Part shown: positions 24,301 through 36,300 of the stretch, piece by piece
How positions within the stretch are numbered: position 1 is the first letter of the stretch
Layout of the letters: each line of letters starts with the position of its first letter
Origin: Phoronis australis
Taxonomy: Eukaryota > Phoronida > Phoronidae
DNA: 62,000 bases
Reading direction: 5' to 3'
Assembly (NCBI GenBank): GCA_002633005.1
Contig: NMRA01000046.1
Span: forward strand, 1,141,126-1,203,125
Position numbers and translations under genes: made by a program
The notes under the pieces: model-generated
What the model was told of the DNA's origin: nothing
The model's input: only the letters and a program-made list of their open reading frames with translations
Database searches by the model: none

Positions 24301-27300
24301 ATACACATTAGCTCTTTCATCAAATCTTTAAAGGTTTCACGGTTTCGTAAAATAAATTCATGTAGTGAAGAGTTGTGGATGGATATTTTGACTCAAAATA
24401 ACTTTTTTAATACCCATCGTAACTACTTGTGCTTTGGCACAACATTTTATGAGATCTGGTCCAAAATATTTCAAATTTGTTCTGGAAAGAGATATTCTCT
24501 TACATTAAAGAATTTTTGAGTAAATTTCCGGTAAAAAGAGAAAATATTATATATGAACCTTTGTGGTACAATTCTAATATTTTGGCAGGTAAAAGACATT
24601 TATACGTATTATAGAAGGTGGTATGAGAAAAATATTGTATTTATTTATGACTTTTTAGACTCTAATGGGACGTTTATGAATTATGAAACTTTCTGTAACG
24701 TACATGATTTTTCTCCACCCTTCACTGAATACCTTGGTCTTAGGAGTATATTACGACCATATCTAAAAGATAGTAAAGGTCACGTCTTTCAAGTTACTTT
24801 ACCTAATTTTCCTCATGTATTCTCTAACACCCTATTTTGCCAAAAGCCAAATAAATTTATCTATGATACTTTAGTCTATCAGCTATACAGAAAACCAAAA
24901 TTTGAGTTAAAATGGGAGATGGTGTTGAATTTGCAATTATCTGAAGAATGGTGGAGAAAAACCTACTGTTGCTCTGTAGACTTCACATCTGATACAAAAC
25001 TAAAATGGTTTCAAATTAGATTGACCCACAGAATTTTAAGTACAAACACTTTTCTCCATAAAGTTGGAGTTACTAACTCGCAATTGTGCACCTTTTGTAA
25101 AAAGGAACCAGAGGACTTAATTCATCTCTACTGGTCATGTCATGTTGTGTGTTCCTTTTGGTCGGCATTATTTCGATGGATCGACCAAAAATTAAATATA
25201 ACCTTAAATCCTGCCATCATCGATATCCTTTTTGGTAAGCATTCTTAATCAAAAGTAATAAATCTAGTATTGATATTGGGTAAATATCATATATATCATC
25301 GTAGGTTAGAAAAACGCTTGCCCTGTATTGATCATCTCAAGGCAGAGATATATGAATATTTCAAAATTGAAAAATACATTTTTGCCAAAAATTGTGAACT
25401 TTTGGAATTTCATAAGAGATGGTCTCCTATGGTTCTTTTGTTTCATTGACTGGGGTTACAACTAAGATTTAGGCTCCCGGAGTGAATGAGTGTATGAATG
25501 TGTATATTCCCTTTAAATTTAGTATATGTTTCACGCTACTTATGGATGAATAAATGTTCAAAAAAAAGTCAGTTCTTCCCAAGCCACAGAAATCACTTCT
25601 TATCTCAGTAAGAAAAATATTGACGACTGTGAAGCATATTTATAATGGAAAGCTGTTTAAACGAGAAGTTAGTTTTTTGAGTAGGGTTTGATTAAAGTTT
25701 GACACAATGAGCCAAAGAAAAAGCTGAACAGAAAAACAATAAGAGGTGTTAGTACACTGAGTAGAACCTACACTTTTGGCAGCTGAAATGTCCCAAAATG
25801 GTTTGGCGCGAACACTGAATGGTTCTTTAGTTTTGTCAAGATTCCCTTTGATGATCTTCTCGTGCCTCGGACCAATGATTTCTTTGTTTATACAAGTAAG
25901 CCTTGTACCAAAGTCAGTTCCACCTACGTCAATTCCCTGTAAATAAATGCATGCTTGTAGTTTATTAAACAACAGAGACATAGTAAAAAGCAATACCCAC
26001 GGACTTAAGCTGTTTGCTTGAATAGCATAAATATAGATTATTACATGTTCTCAGTTGCTATACCCCTTATGTAGAGCCCTCGTAGATTTTGGAGAATTAT
26101 TGCCCTCGGAGCGTTAATTCATACCACATACTGAAGAGAAATACTGCAATGAATCGATCTACCTTTCTCGACTTGCGTCGGCTTTGTAACTACTTTCTAT
26201 GTCAGAGGTCCGGGGTCGGTGGTCGTGACCTTTTAAAATAGCCGAGCTATTTTTGTCAAATAATGCTTTTACTCAAAACCAATCGAAATTTTAAACATAA
26301 CGGAAAGAAAGTGAATCTATAAAACTATTCTAGCTTACTACACATTTTATCACGCTAAGCTTTGCCCAAGAAAGTATCGTCTGCTAAAGTAGGTTACCAC
26401 TGGTAACTGAGTATAATGCTCGAGTCGAAGGATCTCGACGACACGATACCCGCATTCAAATTGAAGATCGGTAATTTACAAGTGAGAGAAAATGAGAGAT
26501 AAATTTCACTGAATTAAAATATCTTTCTTATAGAAATTATGTATCTTATTTTTCATAGCGTATAAATGTAGATACAATGCGCTTTGTTGAACATGCAATT
26601 GTAGCGCACGCTCATTTAAGTATTCTATTTTCACATTCGATGACGTCAGCCCATGAGTGAGGCAGTGGTAAAGTCGACGACTCGAAACTCTTGTGGACCG
26701 GGTTCAAAACCAGCCTCGATTCCCGCCAAAATGTTATTTCACAAGTGAGATAACTAAATGGGTTATTACATGGTTGTATTGGCCATTAGAGGCAGATTTT
26801 GTGGCATAATGATCAATTATACATCATATCTACATCTGGATTAAAACACAAAAAGTTCAAGAAGAATTTGGCAGGATTTGCAACAAGTACTTCTGAAGTA
26901 TTACAATCCATCTGAAAAACAAGAGCACCATGGAACGTTGAAATTCACCCATGACAGTAGTGCAAATGTCATGCTTCAAAGAGTTTTAAACATAAGATTC
27001 CAAATTAGATGGAGCAGAATACGTGAACCCATCCAACAAGACTAATAGGGAGCGCTGAAATGCACCTACGGCAGCACCACCAATGATGTACTTCTATAGG
27101 CATGTTTCTTTATCATAAATATGGTTATTACATGGCGCAAAATATGTTAAACCTGTCCGAAATTTGGAAGGTAGCATTGTCATCTGCTGCCATCTCCATA
27201 GGAGCACATCAAAGTACTTGAACCCATCTGAAAATCAACATCAGGTGTGGCTTTCATATCAGGAACACAACTACCAATTTTCGTAATGATCCAGCGGTAT

Positions 27301-30300
27301 GGCAGCTTGAGTGACGAACATTAAAAACACATGCAATAACTCTCAAATGGCCAGCAGCTGGCGCAGAAAACATCAAATCTATCTGAAATTGGGCAGGCGT
27401 TGTTGTCTACTATTTGTCAAATTTCATGATAATACATTAATAACCTCTGAAGACACAGAGGCAAGCATAAAAACTTTTTGCCACTAAATGGCAGTGGCAT
27501 TCTGATCAGTCGACATTCATTGCCGCTTCTTATCGCCTCCATAGGAACACATCTTTCAAATTTCACAAAGCTCCCTCAAAGGGTTAAGGAGATTCGACCA
27601 CAAAGGCAAAAAACAAAACTGAAAAGGGGGGGGGGTTTGGCGACACAGTATTCAGACCGGTTGGAAATCAACGTCAGTCATGGCCTTCCCATCAGGTATA
27701 CATCTGTAAATTTTCATAATGATCCTTTGAGCAGTTTTTTGCCAGACAGAGAGGCGGATGCCAGAAAATGGACGCAAAAATAGCCCCAATGTTGTGTAAA
27801 CTAAATCAAATCCATCCAAAAATGAAATAGTATTGTCACCTCTTCAATAAAAGCCTATTTGCCAAATATCCAGAAAATCCATGAAGGAACTCTGAAGATA
27901 CAGAGGCAAATGTAAAAAACTAAAATTTCCACCAGGGTGCCCAGTGCCAATTGGTTCAGTCTGTAATTCAATGTCATTTGTCATCAGCTTCATAGAAGCA
28001 CACCTACGAAATTCCAAGAAGATCCTGCAAGTAGTTATGGAGATACAACAGTAACCATTGAACAGCTGTACGCTCAGACAGAGATGACGACGTTCATTGG
28101 ATCTGCCTGTAAGTTGTCGTTGTCTGTAGCTAGCTTCAAATAAATACATTTACTAAATTCAATAAAGATCCTGCAGTAGGTTTAGGAGATACAGCTATGG
28201 GCGCAATGCCAAACAAAACAAACAAAACAAAACAACTACAGTACCCCTGGGAGGCGCCACAGTATTCATAATCAACCGTCTTCTTTACACTGAGAACACG
28301 TGCCAATTTTCAAAATCATCCTTAGAATGATTTGGTTGATAGAGGGGTGGACACCAAAAACAGACTCAAAAACAGCAAAAATGGCCACTAGGTGGCGCAA
28401 AATACATTGATTCCATCCGAAAACGGGACGATAGCGTCATCTTACCAATAGATGCGTATATTCCAAATTTTATAAAAATCCGTTGAGGACTTTTGAAGAT
28501 GCAGAGGTAAATGTAAAAAATTAAAATTGCCACTAGGGAGTACACCGGTAGTCAGATCCGTTCGAAAGTCGTCGTCGTTTGTTGTCAACATCATATACAC
28601 CTGCTAAATTTAGTAAAAATCTTGGAAACGGTTTAGAAGATACAGCTATGGGTCCAAAAAAAAAACAAATCTGCCACTAGGAGGCGCCACAATAGCCGAA
28701 CTCATCGGAAAATCATTGTCAGCCGTTTTCTTCATAGTAAGAATAATACATGACAATTTTCAAAATCATAAGAGCGATTTGGTTGACAGAGCAGTGGACG
28801 TCAAAAAATTCGAAAACAGTAAAAATGGCCACTAGGTAGCGCAAACTATGACAAATCCATCTGAAAACAGGATAATGTCAACTCACTAATAGATGCCTAT
28901 GTGCCAAATTTCATGAAAATCTGTTGAGAACCTCCGAAGATACAGAGGTGAAAGTAAAACACTAAAATTGCCACTAAGGGGCACACCTGTAGTCAGATAG
29001 GTCCGAAATTCATCATCATCCATCATCAGCTTCATAGGAACACGTGCCAAACTTCATCAAGATCCTGTGAGGGGAGATACAGCTGTGGATGCTGGACACC
29101 AGACGCCCAGACAGAGATGACAGCAATATGCACACACAAAGGTTCCAGATGTCACAGCACTAGAAATTCTTGCGAGCTAATGCTCATAATTAAGGTACCT
29201 AAACTACACGGTTAACAGACTCCTACACACGGTCACGGACGCATGAACACGACTCACGTACCTGTAAACACCGTTCACTGACTCACAAACACGGGAACGG
29301 ACTCACAACACGATCCATTTACCCAAATACACGGAACATGGACTCACATTCACGAAGAAACACGGTTTATGGACAAAATGTAGATGTCAGCTGACCCAGG
29401 AAGCCGACGAGTCCGTGACCCGTGTTTATGGCATGCTTTATTGGAGTGAACCGTGTTTGGCGGTCCGTTAACCCGTGTTTCTTCGTGAATGTGAGTACGT
29501 GTCCCGTGTATTTGGGTGAATGGACCGTGTTTTGTGAGTCCGTTCCCATGTTTGTGAGTCAGTGAATGGTGTTTGCAAGTACGTGAGTCGTGTTCATGCG
29601 TCTGTGACCGTGTTTAAGAGTCCGGTGACCATGTAGTTTAGGTACCTTGATAATGCAAACTTCATAAACCTCAAAATCTTAAAGGAGAATACCACCCAAT
29701 TTAATTAGTCTTTTTTACCGTCTTAATCGGTCTATATCCACATCACTTTTTTATACGGTCGATCTCCGAGAGGTGTCGCGTTAACCTGTGACAAAGGTGA
29801 GAAACGACGCAGCGACGTCAGTGGTTCGTTTGCAGAGTGAATGCCGCTATATTGCGGTGCATCATTCCTGCGTGTCCGAACTATGAAGCTGTGAAAAAAG
29901 CGGGTATATTGTTTTTTCGTTTCCTCAAGAGCCCGAAATGCTTAGGAAGTGGTTCGCGGTAGTGAAGAATAAAAGGTACGCTGTTAATAGCAAGCATGAG
30001 GCCGTGAAACATCTCTGTGTCTGTGGTCGGCTTTTCGTCAACAATGAATTCTCTGATGAATTCCGGCTTACCAAAGAACTATCCATACGTTCCGTTGCCT
30101 GTGAATGTTCACGACGCCTCTCTAGTATTTCTTGATCAGTGTATTCTGGTTCAAACTGATAACCTGTGAAACCTAACGATCCGACCCGTGCAGTCTTCAT
30201 CGGATGGGCTCTTGAATAAGTCGGGATTGGTGCTGGGCGAGTTGCCATGTAGACGTTTATTATTCTGCGTTCTGTTTCAAAATGAATTATTCTCATCCTA

Positions 30301-33300
30301 ACCAATGCTTATATAAAACTGAAACGAAGTCTGTCTCATTATATACAATTTGTAATGCCTTTGCAGTATTCGTGAGTGCAAATGTTGAGAAGCCAGCAAT
30401 GAATAAACCACTGCGTTACCGGCTCTTGATGCCGGTAATAAAGGTAAATGACCGGGCACCGAGGCCATGTGAGCGCATGCTAATTCAGTGTTTGCTGACA
30501 GAAAGCTGTTGAGAAACAATTACTCGATTTTATATGCTATGGTCACATGTAAGGGGAATCTTTATTTAGAAATACAAACATTATTCAAATCATTGTTACT
30601 GTACAGCCTTTGCCTTGACGGTCTGTGGAAGGGAACTCGACTTCGTGTCCCCTGACAAGTAAGTAGATTTTCAGTTTCGTGGCTAATTCACATATAAGTA
30701 ATTACGTGCACATTATTTCTTTGGCTCACTATTATAGTCTTTTCGTAACTAGAGGTTTAGTTTCCAACTCAAGCTGGTTTATGTTCGTGCCAGTCCCGGT
30801 GGCCGCAAGGGGCCTGATCGGGTTCCGAGCCACTGGCCGGGATAACAAGCGTTTTGTGTGTTTAGAACTCAAAAAATCACAAGTTTGAATAACACAGATC
30901 TAAGTTCTCCTGTCTGTATTTCGCAGAAGAATACTTCGAATTTATCTCCAAACAGACCCCAAACTCCTGCTACGGACCTTGGTAACTTGGCCTGCCTAAC
31001 TTTGTAGGCTACGGTGTGTCCAAATACCAATAATTCCGTAACAGCAAAATAAAACAACACGTTTTTATAAGAACGGTGTATTTTTAAGGGTTTTACATCG
31101 AAGTTTGATGATTTATCAGTGTTAAACGATGAATTCAAGCAATAAGCTGACACCAGTAACCCGTGTTGTGAACTGCTGAACAGAGTGATTGTGAAACCAA
31201 CGACGTCATTTGATAATTTCAACACCTCCGTCCGCCGTCAGGTGTCAGGTAACGTAACCGAACGTGTCGTTATCGAGTAGACCTACTCGACCTAAATTGA
31301 TACAAAATAGGTTTTTGGGAGGCATTCTCCTTTAACTTAATCAAACAATTCACTGCTGGTAATTGCGAGCCTCCAACGGTCTTGAATATGTTCAGAGTTC
31401 TATTTTGAAGTGATTCAGTACTAGACAGCCTTGTCAGCACGCAACATGAAAAGTGCATATTGTAATAAAAAAGTATACTCACTTCAAACTTGATAATGTC
31501 GTACACAAGATACCTTGGCACAGGTTTACCATCGACTTTGTCTATTATCAACTCCTAAAACAAGAACAATGCAGATCAGTTCGACACTCGTTGCTGGTTG
31601 TCATCGGAATACATCTTTCAAATTTCACAAAAGCTCCTTCAAAGGGTTAAGGAGATTCAGCCGCAGATGCAAAGAAAAAACAAAATCGCCCAAAGTCAAC
31701 CGCAGAAACAAACATCTGCAAATTTTTATTATGAAGCTTTGAGCGGTGTGGCAGACAGACAGGTTGATACCAGAAAACAGACACAAAAATAACAAAAATG
31801 GCCAAAAGATGGCATAAAAATCCATCGTATTTGTCCAGAAATTGAAAGGTATCATCGCCTACTTATTAAAAACTAATCTGCCGAAATTGATGAAAATCCA
31901 TCTAAGAACTCCAAAGATACAGGAGACAAATGCAAAACATTAAAATTGCCAATAGGGGACACAGCGGTAGTCGGATCGGTCAGAAACTAGTCATCTGAGC
32001 TTTTCACGAAAAGTCTTGATTTTTGACAGTTGAGATCTCGGGCTCTGACACTAAAGCTAATAGACCAAGTAAACTTACTATTCTCTTAGGAAAAAACAAC
32101 ACCAATGAAACTTATGGCAGTCTTCATGGAAAACTGTGATTTTTTATGAAAGAATGTGGCACGTGATTGCTAACATTCGAGCAACACACATAATATGTAT
32201 CAACCAATAAATGTTTGTAACTCGAGATCAGCTAATTGTCAGATAATGTTTGTGGGTGTTCTAATTTGCTAGCCGATCCACTGGCGGGTTGCTTTTGATA
32301 TGAAATTGGTGATTTTAAGCACGTTAATTAGCTAACAATCTAAATCTACATTTCAAGATAATCAAGAACTCCCCAACACAAACTTCAACAGTGGAGGAAC
32401 AATATTAGAGATACATTACACTAATGTAACCTCACCCCATCAATGAGAGTATTCATAAGGTGAGCATTAAGATCCTTCTTACGAGGGAACGTTAAGAGTG
32501 GAACATGGAAGACAGAGTTGTCACGGTCAATCATAAAGATTTGTCTGGCACCATCAATCAACATCATATACCTGAAATGTACAACATGACATCCCGGGTT
32601 AAAGTTTATGAGTTGAACACTTACACCATCAGCCAATAGATGGTGCTAAGGCACAAAACAGCGACAAGAACGATGAACAAAAATGAACTCTAAAATTGGC
32701 GTAGTTATGCATCACAAATATTGACTTTTAACAGCTATAGTTACTGCATACCTATGACGTGAAATCTCAAAATTTTCTGACCAAAATAATAATAATTTAA
32801 CAAGAGCAATGCAGAGCGTTGAAATGCGCCCACAATTGCACCATATACGGTATCCTTCTAGGATTGTTTATTGGTACCATAAAGTGGCCAGTAGATGGCA
32901 TGTATGTAGTATGTTGTACTTTACAAAAGGGAAAGGCATGGTCATTGTCTCCTCAATAGGCTAGCGGCAAAATGTGAGTGATCTTCATAATACAAGCACA
33001 TCCTATACATCAGTTGCTTAAAGCACCACAGAAACATAGAATTAAAAACAAATTTACCAACATACGAGATTAGCAAAGCATTAGAATACCAGAAACAAAT
33101 TTCTGCTTGGAACTTTTCCTTCATAGTCACGAAGTAACACAAAGTATACACCTGAAGACCTATGAAAATACAGAGGTCAATGTAAAATTACTAAAATTGC
33201 CACTAGAGGCATACCGGTGGTCAGAATCATCCTAAAGTCGTCATCGTCCGTTGTCAACATCACATAAATACACTTGCTAAATTTAGTAAAGATCCTGCCA

Positions 33301-36300
33301 GCGGTTTGGGAGATACAGCCATGGGCGCAAAAAAAAACTACCACTAGGAGGCGCTAAAGTAATCACAGTCATGGGAAATTCAGCGTCAACCGTCCTCTTC
33401 ATAGTAAGAACATACATGCCAATTTTCACAATCATACTTATAGCGGTTTGGTTGATAGAGGGGTGGACGCCAAAAAACAGACTCAAAAACAGTAAAAATG
33501 GCCACTGGGTGTCGCAAACTAGCTCGAATCCATCCGAAAACGGGAGGATAGCGTCACCGCACTAATAGGAGCCTACATACCAAATTTCATGAAAATCCGT
33601 TAAGGACTTGTGAAGATACAGAGGTAAACTAAAAAAATAAAATTGCCACTAGGGGGCCCACTGGTAGGCGGATCCATCCAAAAGTCGTCATCGTCTGTTG
33701 TTAACATAATATAAATAAACTTANGGAGATACAGCCATAGGCGCAAAAAAAACTGCCACTAGGAGGCGCCATAGTAGTCAAAATCGTCGGAAAATCATCG
33801 GAAACCGTCCTCTACATAGTAAGCATATACATGCCAATTTTCACAATCATCCTTTGAGCGGTTTGGTTGATAGACGGGTGGACGCACAAAAACAGACTCA
33901 AAAACACTAAAAATGGCCACTAGGTGGTGCAAACTATGTCGAATCCACCTGAAAACTGGAGGATAGCGTCATCTCACTAATAGGTGCCTACATACCAAAT
34001 TTCACGAAAATCCGTTCAGGACTTTTGAAGATACAAAGGTAAGCGCAAAAACTTAAATTGCCACTAGGGGGCACACCGGTAGTTGGATCCGTCTGATAGT
34101 TCGCACATGCCGTCCCATTCATGAATGGAACATATGTGCCAAATTTCATGAACGTATGTCAAAGGGTTTTGGAGATAAAGCAGCGGACGCTGGACGCCGA
34201 ACGGACGCCGCCCGGACGGACGGAGATGACGGCATAATGCGTCCACATATAAATATGTGGGCGCATAAAAATGGTAACAGATTTATTTGAAGTCACTTAT
34301 CAATAAAAAAAATGGAAAAAGTAAAATTCCTCTAGTCTGCCATGTTCGTGTCCTAAATAGGTGAGATTCTACTGTAAATCATCTTGAAGCCAAATTGCCC
34401 AATGTACTGTGCGACAATTAAGTTGGAACTTCTAAATACAAATGTACTTCAGAAGTCAGTTTTCTTTTAATTTTGGAATTCTCAAAAAAATAATTTAAGA
34501 AGGTGGGTTCCAAATACTTGCAAATTTCCAGCATTGTGTAATATCTAGCATGGAAAGTAATAACGTAAGGGTACCGAACTATAAAACCAGTTTTATTCAC
34601 AGACTCCCAGTCAACGGTCTTAAACTTACTAAACTGCTCAACAGACCTACCTTTCCTCAAATTTCTCAACTAAACTTAAGGTTTACAAGAATTAACAACT
34701 CCATAAAATGGCTTGTAATGTACAGTAATCAAAAATAAAAATAGGATTTTTTAAATATATTTTAACAATGAAATGTGCTTTTGACTACCGGACAAATTAA
34801 CTAATACTATATTGGCAGTTATTTTTTAGCCAACTTGAAGACAGATTATCAGTACCCTTTTCAATCACAAAAATGGATTGTGTGAATGAGAATGATGCAG
34901 ACACATGACCCTGTGTTTCTCTGTCAAAATTGTCAGCTGTGACAGAAATCACCATTACCTCCATATGAGAAAATTTTACACCAAAATACTCACAAGAAAT
35001 TGCTCTGGGGCAAAAGTGGGAATTGAAATTGTGCGTGTAGATGTATTTAGCTCATAATACTTTGTAAACAAACATAACATGAAATAGCTGCAATATTAGG
35101 ACAGTTGGCAGCTAGCAGTACAAAGAGAAAAATGAATATTTAGTCACCATATACTTTTGTGTAAAGTAACTGGAGAACGACTATACTAAACATGAGTAAA
35201 ACACAATCAAAACTGATAGAATTTACTTTTACATGAGCAACGCATAGCGTTGAAATACACCTGTGACTGCAATGCAATCGGTGTGCTTCTAGGGGTGTTT
35301 TATAGAACCACAAAATAGCTATTAGGTGTGCTTCTAGGGGTGTTTTATAAAACCACAAAATAGCTATGGTGCAGAATACAGCAAATGTGTCGTCACCTCC
35401 TGAATACAAAGATATTTGCTAAATTTTATGATAGTCACTGATTACATAGGTGAAAGTGAAAAAAGCAAATTGCCATTAAGAGGTGAAGCAGTAGACCAAA
35501 CGGTCCCCGTTCCTTTGTTAAGTTAATAGGAACACTTGCAAATTTCCAAAATATCTCTTTGCAAGGGAGCTTACGACATACAGCCACAGATTTAAAAAAA
35601 AAACTCCCCACTAGAAGATGCCAAAGTAAACAAATTGTCAAAAAATCAACGTCAGCTGTGATCTCCTCATCTGGAACACATCTGTCAAAACTCTTTACGA
35701 TCCTATACGAAGTTTAGGCCATACAGCATGTGGATGCATAAAAACTTTGACAAACAAGTGATATTAAAAGTATTGTTCACAACAATTTTAAATTAAACAT
35801 GGAATAAAAAAGGTCAGTTTTGGCAATTGCTTTGTCTGGAATTTACCATAACAACAAATTTAAAATATGTCAAGTAACAACAGGTGTCCGAGTTGGCAAA
35901 GCACCACACATGAGATCCGGTCTGGACACTCTGTAACAGGATTTAATTTCAAGTTTTGTAAACAGCCAGCAGACTAGGTCAAGTCAGTATACTGCATCAA
36001 GATGGCTAAAGTTGAGCTGCTTCTGGTTATTGTCATGGTCTGTCCGCAATACACAAAGACACAAGTAAGTGGAAACATAGAGACCTAACCAATATTTAAA
36101 TACATAGATTGATAGATAGATGGATGGATGTAGCCAAATAGACAGAAACACCACACAGGCTGCTGGCACAATGAAGGCTAGGATACCAATTAGGCCATGG
36201 GAGTGGCTTTAGACTTGTATGAAAAGCCTCCATTGAAAGTCACTTATGGAACAACACTGCTAAAGCTAAAAAAGCATGAGAACTTAGAAAGTCACTTATG

